Shown piece after piece: positions 34,896 through 43,822 of a stretch of DNA of 64,000 bases. This DNA comes from Phycisphaerales bacterium UBA7812. GTDB lineage: Bacteria; Planctomycetota; Phycisphaerae; Phycisphaerales; UBA1924. Each line of letters starts with the position of its first letter. Position 1 is the stretch's first letter. A program made the translations under genes and the position numbers. The stretch covers positions 17,120-81,119 of the forward strand of contig DLBY01000030.1 of NCBI GenBank assembly GCA_002480345.1. The letters run 5' to 3'. Below the pieces are notes generated by a model. It ran no database searches. It worked only from the letters and a program-made list of their open reading frames with translations, and was not told the origin of the DNA.

Positions 34896-35702
34896 TCAGC
34901 CTCCCTTTCCGCCGCTCGCGTCCGCGTGCCGGGCGCGGTAGATCGCGTCGACCTCCGCAAGGTGCCCGGGCGTGTTGATGCTGAGGATGTCCTCGGGGGG
35001 CACCGCGTCGATCACCTCGACCCGCTCGCCCGCCCGCAGCAAAAGCTCGGGCACATCGGTGATGTAGTACTCGCCGCTCACCTCGTTTCGCTCGACCTTC
35101 TCGAGCGCAGAGAACAGGTGCGGAACGCTGAAGCAGTAGTAGCTCGGGTTCACCTCGCGGATCGCCAGTTCCGTCTCCGTCGCGTTCTTCTGTTCAACGA
35201 TCCGGAGGAACGCGCCCGCATCGTCGCGCACGATCCGCCCGTACCCAGTCGGATCGTCGATCACGCTCGTCGCGAGCGCCGCCGCGGCACCCGCGTCCCG
35301 ATGCCGCGCCAGCAGCGTCCGGAGCGTCTCGGGACGGATCAGCGGCCCGTCCCCTGCGAGCACGAACGCGTCGTGCGGATCGCCCGAGCCGAGCACATCC
35401 TCGTACGCGTCGCGGGCGCAGGCGACCGCATGCCCCGTGCCGTGCTGCTCGCTCTGGACCGCGAATTCGACGGCGTCCCCGAACCCGCTCAGCGCGTCGC
35501 GGACGAGTTCCTGCTTGTAGCCCACCACCGCCACGACCCGCTCGCAACCCGCCTCGAGGCACGCGTCCACCACGGCGCAGACCATGGGCCGCCCGCCCAC
35601 TTCGTGGCAGACCTTGGGCAGATCGCTCTGCATGCGCGTGCCTTTGCCCGCCGCGAGGACGATCGCCGAGAGACCCCGTTGTCCGTTGGTGCTGCCTGCC
35701 AT
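34896..35702 (-). CDS. UDP-GlcNAc pyrophosphorylase-type nucleotidyltransferase (GlmU N-terminal domain only)
   Basis: Resembles the pyrophosphorylase half of GlmU, which makes UDP-GlcNAc from UTP and GlcNAc-1-P. The motif LSAIVLAAGKGTRMQSDLPK with the catalytic GTR and Lys is clear. SEQHGTGHAV, AGDGPLI and GYGRIVRD are GlmU-like. EVNPSYYCF and NEVSGEYYITD follow. At 268 residues it stops before the left-handed beta-helix acetyltransferase domain of full GlmU, so acetylation must occur elsewhere. ATG 35702 is preferred over GTG 35711. It leads the minus-strand run after tRNA-Gln. Confidence 0.9.
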   Translation of the reverse strand: MAGSTNGQRGLSAIVLAAGKGTRMQSDLPKVCHEVGGRPMVCAVVDACLEAGCERVVAVVGYKQELVRDALSGFGDAVEFAVQSEQHGTGHAVACARDAYEDVLGSGDPHDAFVLAGDGPLIRPETLRTLLARHRDAGAAAALATSVIDDPTGYGRIVRDDAGAFLRIVEQKNATETELAIREVNPSYYCFSVPHLFSALEKVERNEVSGEYYITDVPELLLRAGERVEVIDAVPPEDILSINTPGHLAEVDAIYRARHADASGGKGG

Positions 35703-35733
35703 GCTCAGCACGGCTCAGCCCGCCGCGTCGAAT

Positions 35734-35804
35734 TTCCCCGCAAGGACTCGAACCTTGACTAGATGTACCAAAAACACCTGTGCTGCCAATTACACCACGG
35801 GGAA
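35734..35804 (-). tRNA. tRNA-Gln (anticodon TTG)
   Basis: The reverse strand folds into a 71-base cloverleaf: acceptor TTCCCCG/CGGGGAA, D arm GTG…CAC, anticodon stem GGTGT/ACATC with loop TTTTGGT, and T arm CAAGG-TTCGAGT-CCTTG. TTG reads CAA. The D stem is only 3 base pairs. It lies 31 bases upstream of the glmU-like gene on the same strand. Confidence 0.9.
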
Positions 35805-36191
35805 GTCGTTTTCGGTGACGCGGGGGGCTGAGCCGACTCCTGCTTTCAAGGCCGACGAGAACGCCGGCGATGCATCCGAACCTGCTGCGCGGTCCGGACG
35901 ACCCCACACCCGTCCGAGGGCGAGGCATCGCAGGAGCCGCGGCACGACGCGGGATCTCGGCACGCGCCGAGACCCGCTTGGAACAGCACCCCCCGCTGCC
36001 GCGTGGGTCCGATTCGAGAACCGGTCCCCGCCGGGAAGCACCTGCCCACGCCTCGGGCCCGCCGCAGCCGCGACGAGACCGTCCGTCATGGGCGGTTCCG
36101 CATGAGCATCGAGTTTAGGTCGCCTGTCGGGACGGGACCAGCGGCCCGCTCCCCGGGACGGTCGATGCCCCAACCCGCTGCGACCCCCGCT
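35805..36191. other. Noncoding GC-rich region, possibly structured
   Basis: 387 bases between tRNA-Gln and the SWIM gene stop. Open frames exist in several phases but no ribosome site or recognisable protein is seen. A strong hairpin lies near its centre. I checked by eye for RNase P RNA, tmRNA and SRP RNA consensus blocks and found none. Confidence 0.45.
35949..35977. other. Strong stem-loop in the tRNA-Gln/SWIM intergenic region
   Basis: GCGGGATCTCGGC pairs with GCCGAGACCCGC over 12 base pairs with one bulged A and loop ACGC. No T-run follows on either strand, so it is not a normal terminator. It may be part of a structured RNA or a protein-binding element. Confidence 0.6.
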
Positions 36192-37262
36192 TCAATCCCT
36201 CTTCAGGGGACGGGCGGTGGCGCGCGGACGCGCCTTGGGCCGTTCGGGCTCGGCCTGTTTCTGTTCGGGCTCCGGCTGGGCCTGGGCCTCCGCCTCTCGA
36301 CTCGGCGGATCTTCGGACCCCACATCAGGGTCGTCCGCCTCGATCGCGTCCCGCCCGATCAGGTCGTAGCAGGTCGCGAGCAGCCCGACAAGCGGAAACC
36401 GGCTCTCCTGGAACGGGCTGGGCCCCAACCGACGCAGCAGCGGATGGCTGACCTCGGGAGGTTCCACCGGGACGCTCGGCATCGGCCCGCGCCTCGGCGC
36501 GCGCCAGAAACCCTGCACCGACTGCTCGAGTGATGGCGCGGGCGTGTCGCTCAGGCCCGAGACATGCGCGGCGTAGACCGGCTGCGGGCCCGGCCCGAGG
36601 GTCGCCATCGCGCGCACATCGCGCAGCCCCTCGACGAGATGGTCACGCGGGATGCCCCTCAGTTCGAACACGAGGAACGGATCATCGGCAAGCTTCTCTC
36701 CGAGCAGCGCCGCGACACACACCGCGTGCTTGCACCAGGGCTTGTTCTCCTCCTTGCACGAGCACGAAAGCTCGATGTCTTCCTCGCTCGAAGGAAACAG
36801 GTGGAGCCCGATGGGAACGAACACATCCTCGATGCTGGGGGGCAATTCGCCCGCGAGCAGCTTCGCCGCGTACCTCGACTGATCACCCAGCGCCTGGATG
36901 ACCTGCGCCGCCTCCTCGTGCGAATACGCGGGGAGGCTGACCGAAGTCGCGTAGGGCCTGCTCCGCCGGCCCTGCACCGACGCTTCCGCTTTCCCGCCCT
37001 CGAAGCTGATCCGCCTTGTCTGCCCGCCGCGGGCGTACTCCAGACCCTCTTTCAGCGTCTCTCCGTCGGCCGCCTGCTCACAGATGCGCCAGAGCCTCTG
37101 CTCGGCCCACGCATCCGGATCCCCTTCCTTGCGCTTCATGCGCACGCCGCCGCGCACGCGCCTGGGGTTCTGGGGGAGCTTCGTCTCCCGGCGGTACGGG
37201 CCCTCGGGCTTGCCCGCCGCGCCGGTGGTCCCGGGCTTCTTGGCATCGTCCGCGGCGCTCAA
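36192..37262 (-). CDS. SWIM zinc-finger protein
   Basis: A 356-residue protein with a SWIM-type zinc finger at about 190-215 (LSCSCKEENKPWCKHAVCVAALL, CxC…CxH). The N-terminal half is alpha/beta, and the tail is Glu/Pro/Gln-rich and disordered. Such proteins pair with SNF2 helicases and are thought to help them on DNA or protein targets. TTG 37262 overlaps the stop of the SNF2 gene (TTGA), implying translational coupling; ATG 37139 is an alternative start. The motif and pairing are clear, but the job is not proven. Confidence 0.85.
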   Translation of the reverse strand: MSAADDAKKPGTTGAAGKPEGPYRRETKLPQNPRRVRGGVRMKRKEGDPDAWAEQRLWRICEQAADGETLKEGLEYARGGQTRRISFEGGKAEASVQGRRSRPYATSVSLPAYSHEEAAQVIQALGDQSRYAAKLLAGELPPSIEDVFVPIGLHLFPSSEEDIELSCSCKEENKPWCKHAVCVAALLGEKLADDPFLVFELRGIPRDHLVEGLRDVRAMATLGPGPQPVYAAHVSGLSDTPAPSLEQSVQGFWRAPRRGPMPSVPVEPPEVSHPLLRRLGPSPFQESRFPLVGLLATCYDLIGRDAIEADDPDVGSEDPPSREAEAQAQPEPEQKQAEPERPKARPRATARPLKRD

Positions 37263-40200
37263 ATCTCGTCTCCGATCGCGTCGGCGCGCAGGGTCAGGAT
37301 GTCGCGGAGCTGGCTGGTATCGAGCTCGGTGAGCCAGCGCTCGCCGGCACCGATGATGTTCTCCGCGAGTTCGGTCTTCGCCTCGATCATCTCGTCGATC
37401 CGCTCCTCGAGCGTGCCCCGGACGACGAACTTGTGCACATGCACCGTGCGGGTCTGCCCGATCCGGTACGCACGGTCCGTCGCCTGGTTCTCCACAGCGG
37501 GGTTCCACCAGCGGTCGAAGTGGAACACATGCGTCGCGGCGGTGAGGTTCAGGCCCACGCCGCCCGCCTTCAGGCTCACGATGAGGATCGGGACATCACC
37601 CTGGGGGTTCTGGAATTCCTCGACCATCTTCTCGCGCGCTTTCTGCGGCGTCCCGCCGTGCAGGAAAAGCACGCCCCGCCCCAGGTGCTGGCGCAGCATC
37701 GCGGCGAGCAGATGCCCCATCTGCCTGAACTGGGTGAAGATGAGGCAGCGTTCACCCTCGCTGAGCACCTCGTCGACCATCTCCATGAGGCGGGTGCACT
37801 TTCCGCTCCGCGAGGGGTTGGGCGCCCCGCCGCCCTCGCCCACGGTCTCCTTGAGCAGCTGCGCCGGGTGATTGCAGATCTGCTTGAGCTTGATCAGCGC
37901 CGCAAGGACGAGACCACGCCTGTGGATCCCCTCGCTCTCCTCCACCGCGTGCAGCATCCGGTTCACGCAGTTCTCGTACAGCTCCGCCTGCTCGCTGGTC
38001 AGGTGCGTGTATTCGCGCGTCTCCAGCTTCTCGGGGAGGTCGGCCGCGATCGTCGGGTCGGTCTTCGTGCGCCGCAGGATGAACGGGCGGACAAGCCCCC
38101 TGAGCTGCTCGCTACGGGTCTGATCGCGGTACCGCTCGATGGGCTGGCTGAACCGCTTCCGGAATTCCCCGCTCGACCCCAGGAAGCCGGGATTGAGAAA
38201 CTCCATGATCGACCAGAGCTCGCTGAGGCGGTTCTCAACGGGCGTGCCCGTCAACGCGATCCGCTTGTCCGCGTTCAGCGAGCGGATCGCGACCGACTGC
38301 TTGGCCGCAGGGTTCTTGATGAACTGCGCCTCGTCGACGACCAGCCGGCCCCAATGGACACGCTCGAGCAGCTCCCGGTCCCGGTTCGCGAGCGCGAATG
38401 TCGTGATCACACAGTCGTGCGAGCTCGCGGCCTCGACGAGCTCGTCGCCCTGCTTGCGGTCCAGCCCGTGGTGGACCAGCACCCGGAGGTCGGGCGCGAA
38501 CCGCTGGGCCTCCTTGAGCCAGTTGCCGACGACCGACATCGGCACGACGAGCAGGGTCGGACGCACCGTCTCGCCCTGCCCTTTCGCGACCTCTCGCTCG
38601 TGGGTCAGCAGCGCGAGCAGTTGCACCGTCTTGCCGAGGCCCATGTCGTCCGCGAGGCAGCACCCGAACCCGAACTGCTCGAGGAACGCCATCCACGAGA
38701 GGCCCCGCGCTTGGTACGGCCGCAGCGTGCCTCGGAAATTGTCGGGCGCATCGATCTCGGGGAGCGTCGTCCGGACGGGGTTGCCCTGCTCGTCTTTCCC
38801 ACCTCCGAGGATCGAGGACACCCACCCCGTCGCCTCGACACCCAGCACATGGAGCCCGATCTTCTTCGCGTCGGCGCCGAAGGCCATGCGCAGCGCTTCG
38901 CCCAGCGCCATCTCCCCGCCGGGGTTGGTGCGGATGAACTCCACCGCGGCCTCGACATCCTCGGGGCGGATCTCCACCCACCGGCCATCGATGCGCACCA
39001 GCGGTTGCTTCTGCGATGCGAGCTGCTCGAACTCGTGGAGGCTCAGCGTCGTGCCGCCCACCGCGATATCCCACTGGTAGCCGACGAGCGAAGTGAGCCC
39101 GAGCCTGGGTGCCGCGGCGTCCGCCGAGCCTTCGGCGCCCTCGAAATCCATGTCCTCGCTCTCGATGCGGAGCCTCGCACCGAGACGCCCGACGGGTGAA
39201 TCCCACCACGCCGGCGTTTCGACCGCGAACCCCGATTCGAGCAGGATGGGCTTGATCTCGCGGAGGAAGGTGTACGCCTCCTTGGTCTCGAGCAGCACCT
39301 CGATGGGCTCCGCTTCGTCGAGCGCCCGCTCGAGCGGCGGGCAGTACCGGCTGGCGCGCCCCAACTCCGCGAGCAGCAGCTCGGGAGGCGAATCGAGCTG
39401 CAGACCCTCCACGATCACGCTGTCCCGACCGAACGACCAGATATCCACCGCATCGACGACCACATGCTCGTTCTCGGTGTTCTGCAGATGGAGGCTCAGC
39501 GACCAGCGGACGCTGTCGGGCGGGGGACCGTCGACGCCCTCGAGCGCCTCTTCCAGAGGCTCGTTGAGCCGAAGCAGCAAACGCCAGGTCGTGCTCTGCC
39601 CCTGCTCCTCGAGCGATCCCACCCAACGCCGGATCCGGCGCGTCATCTCCGAACGGGTGGGCTCCACGGCACGGACCGCGTGCTCCTCGCCAAGCAGCCC
39701 GCTGAGCCAGGCGATCTGCACATCCGTCGGGTCGCGCCCGTCGATGGTGTCGGTCATCTCCTCGCGGATGAGCGTCGCCCGGCACGCGGTGTCGATGAAC
39801 CCATCGAGCACGCTCTGGATGATCGCCCATCCGTCATGCTCGCTGTCGTCGATCGCGGCGCGGGCCGCGGGGGGCATGAGCGCCGCGAGGGCGAGCACCC
39901 GTTCCTTGGTCGCCCCGTCGCCCAGCCAGGCCATCCAGCCTCCGCTCAGATCCGCCTGATCCTGGTAGAGCATGGGGAGGAATCGTTGCTGCGCGAGCAG
40001 GTGGTGCGCGAGGACCCCGAGTGTCGCGTAGAACTCGATCGTCTCCCCAACCACAACGCGGTCGCCCCCGCCCGCCTCGTTCTCGCGCTCGAGAAGGGCA
40101 TCGAAGACCGCCCGGTACCGATCGAAGGGCACCTCGACCGCATCGACCGTGACCTCGCGGAGCGTCAGCCCACCCCCGTTCTCATCGTCGGAGATCGGAG

Positions 40201-40498
40201 AGAGCGTTTCAGCGTCCAGCCCCGTTTCGAAGGCCAGTTGCTCACTCGGGAGCACACGCGACGCGCCGCCCTCCGCGGGGAGGAGGAGCCGAACACGACG
40301 GGAGCCGCCCGCCTGATCACCGACAACGGAGGCCAGGCGATCCGCGCCGATCGAGAAGGCGTGTTCGTCCGATTCGCCCCCCCCACCCGCGGCCCTCAAC
40401 GCACCCGCGGATTCGCCCCAGACGAGCACGGTTCGATCCGAAAAGCACGCGTGCAGCACGAGCGTGTCTGCTTGGAGCACCGCCCCGCTGTCGGTCAT
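37259..40498 (-). CDS. SNF2-family DEAD/DEAH helicase (HepA/RapA-like)
   Basis: A 1079-residue SWI2/SNF2 ATPase. The first 550 residues are a less conserved N-terminal extension including the SNF2-associated region. Motif I (ADDMGLGKTVQLLAL) lies at about 615-625, motif II DEAQ at about 720, motif III SALTGTPVEN-like (IALTGTPVENRL), and motifs V-VI VSLKAGGVGLNLT and DRAYRIGQTRTV near 1000-1030. It translocates on DNA and may remodel RNA polymerase or chromatin proteins. AAGGAGGG precedes ATG 40498; the frame is open earlier. It is coupled to the SWIM protein. Confidence 0.95.
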   Translation of the reverse strand: MTDSGAVLQADTLVLHACFSDRTVLVWGESAGALRAAGGGGESDEHAFSIGADRLASVVGDQAGGSRRVRLLLPAEGGASRVLPSEQLAFETGLDAETLSPISDDENGGGLTLREVTVDAVEVPFDRYRAVFDALLERENEAGGGDRVVVGETIEFYATLGVLAHHLLAQQRFLPMLYQDQADLSGGWMAWLGDGATKERVLALAALMPPAARAAIDDSEHDGWAIIQSVLDGFIDTACRATLIREEMTDTIDGRDPTDVQIAWLSGLLGEEHAVRAVEPTRSEMTRRIRRWVGSLEEQGQSTTWRLLLRLNEPLEEALEGVDGPPPDSVRWSLSLHLQNTENEHVVVDAVDIWSFGRDSVIVEGLQLDSPPELLLAELGRASRYCPPLERALDEAEPIEVLLETKEAYTFLREIKPILLESGFAVETPAWWDSPVGRLGARLRIESEDMDFEGAEGSADAAAPRLGLTSLVGYQWDIAVGGTTLSLHEFEQLASQKQPLVRIDGRWVEIRPEDVEAAVEFIRTNPGGEMALGEALRMAFGADAKKIGLHVLGVEATGWVSSILGGGKDEQGNPVRTTLPEIDAPDNFRGTLRPYQARGLSWMAFLEQFGFGCCLADDMGLGKTVQLLALLTHEREVAKGQGETVRPTLLVVPMSVVGNWLKEAQRFAPDLRVLVHHGLDRKQGDELVEAASSHDCVITTFALANRDRELLERVHWGRLVVDEAQFIKNPAAKQSVAIRSLNADKRIALTGTPVENRLSELWSIMEFLNPGFLGSSGEFRKRFSQPIERYRDQTRSEQLRGLVRPFILRRTKTDPTIAADLPEKLETREYTHLTSEQAELYENCVNRMLHAVEESEGIHRRGLVLAALIKLKQICNHPAQLLKETVGEGGGAPNPSRSGKCTRLMEMVDEVLSEGERCLIFTQFRQMGHLLAAMLRQHLGRGVLFLHGGTPQKAREKMVEEFQNPQGDVPILIVSLKAGGVGLNLTAATHVFHFDRWWNPAVENQATDRAYRIGQTRTVHVHKFVVRGTLEERIDEMIEAKTELAENIIGAGERWLTELDTSQLRDILTLRADAIGDEI

Positions 40499-40620
40499 GC
40501 GTCGATCCCTCCTTGGTGCACGATTCCCGAAGGCGTCCTTTCGGAGCGGGCCCGGACCCGCCCCCCGGGCCCGCCGTGCCCGTCTGCCGAGGCACCGGGA
40601 ACGCGTCCCGGCGTTCAAAT

Positions 40621-40692
40621 AGGGGCGGAGGGACTCGAACCCCCGACCAATGGATTAAAAGTCCACTGCTCTACCGACTGAGCTACGCCCCC
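40621..40692 (-). tRNA. tRNA-Lys (anticodon TTT)
   Basis: The reverse strand folds into a 72-base cloverleaf: acceptor GGGGGCG/CGCCCCT with a terminal G-T pair, D arm GCTC…GAGC, anticodon stem GTGGA/TCCAT with loop CTTTTAA, and T arm GGGGG-TTCGAGT-CCCTC. TTT reads AAA. It lies between the SNF2 gene and the lipoprotein gene. Confidence 0.95.
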
Positions 40693-40744
40693 GGGGACCG
40701 GGACAATAGGACCTCCCCGGGCTCATCGCCCACTTTTCGATCGA

Positions 40745-42409
40745 TCAGGATTGCCGGTTTCGCGAGGGGACAAGCTTCGCGAACGCGAGGACCGCGATGC
40801 CCGCGAGCGCGAACGCGATCGCCGCGAAAACGACCAACCGCTCGACCCGCCCGAGGGTCTCGTCCACGAACTCCGTGCTCAGCCCGAGGACGGGCTCGAT
40901 CCGCCTCGAGAGCTCGTCGGGCTCGGTTGCTGTTTGCATGCTCGCCAGCACCGTGTTGACCTCGGTCAACGCCGACTCCGCGGAGCGCAACGCTTCCGTG
41001 TACTCCGTGATGTCAAAGGGCCGGCCCGGCTCTGCCCCGGGGTCTTCCTCACCCCCGCTCTCCTGCGCGCGCGCGATCATCGACTCGACCGATTTCACGA
41101 CGGTGTCCGCCGCGCCGAGCGTGGACTCGGTCGCTTCGAGCAGCGTCTGCCCTTCGACGACGATCGAGTTCGCGTCCGAGGTGACGGTCCGGATCGAATC
41201 GATGGTCGCCCTCGTCTCATCCAGCAGCGCCTTGAGCGAGGCCTCGTTCTCGACGAGATCCCGGATCAACGCCTCGCGCTGCGCGCCGAGCTCTGTCGGG
41301 AGCGTTTCGGCAACGCTCGTCGCCCGGTCCGCGACGCGGACCGCCTCGTTCGTTGAGTCGATGAGCCCGGAGACCTCCGTCGTCGCCAGCGTGTCGAGCA
41401 CGATCGCCTCGGCGCGCCACTGGGCGAGGATCATCAGGCGGGGCGTCAACCAGACCGCGCGCTCCGCGGTGATGTTCGCCTCGCTCAATGATTCCGTCGC
41501 GTCATCGATCGGCACGAACGCGTTCAGGAACTTGCCCGGGAGGTTTGTGACCCCGCCGAAAATCCCCTCGAACGCTGTCCCGGTGCCGTACCCCGCGAAA
41601 TCGGTGATCCGGACATACCAGATCTCCGTCTGCGTCCCGTTCGCCTGCCACCAGCGATCGATGATCGCCAGGAGGTCGGCGCGTTGCTTCTCGGTCATCA
41701 CCTGGGCCGCGAGTGTCCAGGCGCTGTCCTTGATCACCCGGGCGCGTTCGCGGATCAGCGGGTGATCATCCGGGAACTGCTGCTCGGCGTGCGACTCCGC
41801 GGCGTACCACTGGAGCGTCACCAGCACGAGCATGTCCAGCACCGCCTGCCTCGGGTTGTCCTCCACCGCGATGTCGTACACCGCCGTGACCCCATCGATC
41901 TTGTACTGGTGCGCCAGCCGGCGCTGGTGCGGATCCGTCCGATTCGATTTGATCGTGTCGCAGGCAGACGCGATCTCGTTGCGGTATTGGTCCGCGAACG
42001 AGCGGAGGCGGCTCCGGACCTGCTGGGTCGTGAGCTTGGGTTTGCTCGCCGCGTCCGCCGCGGCGGGGGGCGTCACCGTCTGCGCGCGCGCCTCCGCCGG
42101 AACCGGGACCGCAACGCCCTCCGCGTCGTTCGACGGTGAAGCCGCGACGATGTCTCCGCCGCCGCTGCTGCCTTCGGGAGGATCCGAGTCACGCGTCCCG
42201 TTCGGGGTCTCCGGTACCGTCGCGGGGCCGGTCTCCTCCAGCGGCCGATTGCCCCGCCCGTTCTCCGACTCCGCCTCCGATGCTGACTCGCTGAGCGTGG
42301 GTCCGGAAGTTCCCTCGTCAAAGACCCCGCAGCCACTCGTCACCGCGATCGTCCCGAACGCCAGCACCCCCAACAGAACAACAAACCGACTCGCGAGCCT
42401 CTGCAGCAT
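40745..42409 (-). CDS. Lipoprotein with long helical region and C-terminal membrane span
   Basis: A 554-residue protein of unknown family. A lipobox (TSGC, Cys27) follows a hydrophobic signal, so the N-terminus is probably lipidated. A Ser/Pro/Glu-rich linker covers about 30-125. Helical, coiled-coil-like sequence covers about 330-500 (…EALIRDLVENEASLKALLDE…). A single C-terminal span (about 523-547) ends in basic PSRNRQS, as in a cytoplasm-facing anchor. Such a double-anchored protein could bridge two membranes (inference). ATG 42409 lies 8 bases after AGGAGG; GTG 42418 is less likely. It is 12 bases from the Kdo transferase gene. Confidence 0.75.
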   Translation of the reverse strand: MLQRLASRFVVLLGVLAFGTIAVTSGCGVFDEGTSGPTLSESASEAESENGRGNRPLEETGPATVPETPNGTRDSDPPEGSSGGGDIVAASPSNDAEGVAVPVPAEARAQTVTPPAAADAASKPKLTTQQVRSRLRSFADQYRNEIASACDTIKSNRTDPHQRRLAHQYKIDGVTAVYDIAVEDNPRQAVLDMLVLVTLQWYAAESHAEQQFPDDHPLIRERARVIKDSAWTLAAQVMTEKQRADLLAIIDRWWQANGTQTEIWYVRITDFAGYGTGTAFEGIFGGVTNLPGKFLNAFVPIDDATESLSEANITAERAVWLTPRLMILAQWRAEAIVLDTLATTEVSGLIDSTNEAVRVADRATSVAETLPTELGAQREALIRDLVENEASLKALLDETRATIDSIRTVTSDANSIVVEGQTLLEATESTLGAADTVVKSVESMIARAQESGGEEDPGAEPGRPFDITEYTEALRSAESALTEVNTVLASMQTATEPDELSRRIEPVLGLSTEFVDETLGRVERLVVFAAIAFALAGIAVLAFAKLVPSRNRQS

Positions 42410-42421
42410 GGGCGCCACCTC

Positions 42422-43729
42422 CTAACCAGAGCGTACGGCGCCGAGGGAACCGGGCGAGTCAGGGAGCGATTTCATGATCTCGGCGAGCAGCGCCGCGTGC
42501 TCGGCGCTCGCCCCCTGGTGCTCACGGATGCACCGGACTCCGGCGCGGGCCGTATCCAGCGCACGATCCGGGTCGTCGAGCAGCGCGCGGATTGTCGCCG
42601 CGAGATTCTCCCGCGTGGCGCGCACGATCCCCCCGCTTTCCTCGAACGAGCGAACGATCGATTCGAAATCACCCACCGCGGGCCCGATGATCGTCGGCTT
42701 GCCCAAACCGATCGGCTCGGTCGGATCCGACCCGTGCAGGTCCCCGAAACTTCGGCCCACCACGACGACATCCGCGAGCAGGTAGGCCGCGCCCAGTTCC
42801 CCGATCGTGTCGAGCAGAAACCGGTCCGCCCGCGACGAGGGGGGACCGCAGGACTTTGTCTCCGTCCGGCGCACGCATCCGCGCATCGCCTGGGCGGCTT
42901 CCTCGAACCGTTCCGGCTTTCTGGGGGCGCACAGAAGCTGCACGCCCAGGGGCGCACACGCACGGTGGACGAGAGACTCCTCCCCCGGCCCCGTGCTTCC
43001 CGCGACCACAAGGGGAGCCGAGCGGTCGATCCCCATGTCCATCGCGAGTTGGTCCGCCTTGGCACGCAGCGATTCGTCCGCATGCCCCGCGTGCGCGTTG
43101 TCCCACTTCATCGACCCGGTGACGCGGATCCGCTCCGCCGGCACGCCCATCGCTCTGAATCGTTCCGCGTATCCCTCGTCCTGCACCGCCGCGACAGAAA
43201 GCGACGCGAAGCTGCGCCTGAAGAACCACCTGAACCTGCGGTAACCCCGGAAACTGCGGGCGCTCAGCCGCCCGTTGATCACCGCGACCGGCACGCCCCG
43301 CTCGCCGCATTGTGAGACGAAGTTGGGCCAGATCTCGAGTTCGACCAGCGCAACCAGATCGGGACGCACCGCATCGAGAAACCGGCGCACGGACCACGAA
43401 AAATCCAACGGATACCGAACAACCTCGCAGGTCTGTCCGAACAGCGCACGGGCCCTCGCGAGGCCGGTATCGGTGGTCGTCGAGACGATGACCTCGCAGG
43501 ACTCCCCCAGGATGGGCACGAGCGTCCGCAACGCGTTGACCTCGCCCACCGAGACCGCGTGCAGCACCACACGGGCGCGACGGTGCGCGAGAGGGCCCAC
43601 CGCCGGGTCCCGTCGCAGCATGCCTCCGACATGACCCAACCGCTCCCGCCACCCTTTCCTCTGCTTACGCAGCAGCACGGGCGAGGCGAGCACGGACGCG
43701 ATCAGGTAAAGGACATCGAGCCTGTTCAT
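42422..43729 (-). CDS. waaA: 3-deoxy-D-manno-octulosonic acid (Kdo) transferase
   Basis: Transfers Kdo from CMP-Kdo to lipid A at the inner membrane. The N-terminal membrane anchor (about 3-20, VLYLIASVLASPVLL) and GT30 region show VVLHAVSVGEVNALRTLVP and LVALVELEIWPNF. The C-terminal GT-B half shows VVAGSTGPGEESLVHRAC, then VVVGRSFGDLHGSDPTEPIGLGKPTI, typical of KdtA/WaaA. About 435 residues is normal. ATG 43729 is preferred to the upstream frame opening at 43774. This is good evidence for lipopolysaccharide in this organism. Confidence 0.95.
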   Translation of the reverse strand: MNRLDVLYLIASVLASPVLLRKQRKGWRERLGHVGGMLRRDPAVGPLAHRRARVVLHAVSVGEVNALRTLVPILGESCEVIVSTTTDTGLARARALFGQTCEVVRYPLDFSWSVRRFLDAVRPDLVALVELEIWPNFVSQCGERGVPVAVINGRLSARSFRGYRRFRWFFRRSFASLSVAAVQDEGYAERFRAMGVPAERIRVTGSMKWDNAHAGHADESLRAKADQLAMDMGIDRSAPLVVAGSTGPGEESLVHRACAPLGVQLLCAPRKPERFEEAAQAMRGCVRRTETKSCGPPSSRADRFLLDTIGELGAAYLLADVVVVGRSFGDLHGSDPTEPIGLGKPTIIGPAVGDFESIVRSFEESGGIVRATRENLAATIRALLDDPDRALDTARAGVRCIREHQGASAEHAALLAEIMKSLPDSPGSLGAVRSG

Positions 43730-43822
43730 GGAGCGGGCCAAAGGTCTTGGACGACTGTTCCGAGCGCGGTACATTCCTCGATGGCGTGGAGCATGTGGCG
43801 CCGCCGCGTCGGGAAGGAAGTC

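Noticed and set aside
35805..36191. RNase P RNA, tmRNA or SRP RNA
   Set aside because: Their conserved blocks could not be found on either strand.
37016..39199. A 727-codon plus-strand frame opposite the SNF2 helicase gene
   Set aside because: Shadow of the helicase codon pattern; no start signal and no domain.
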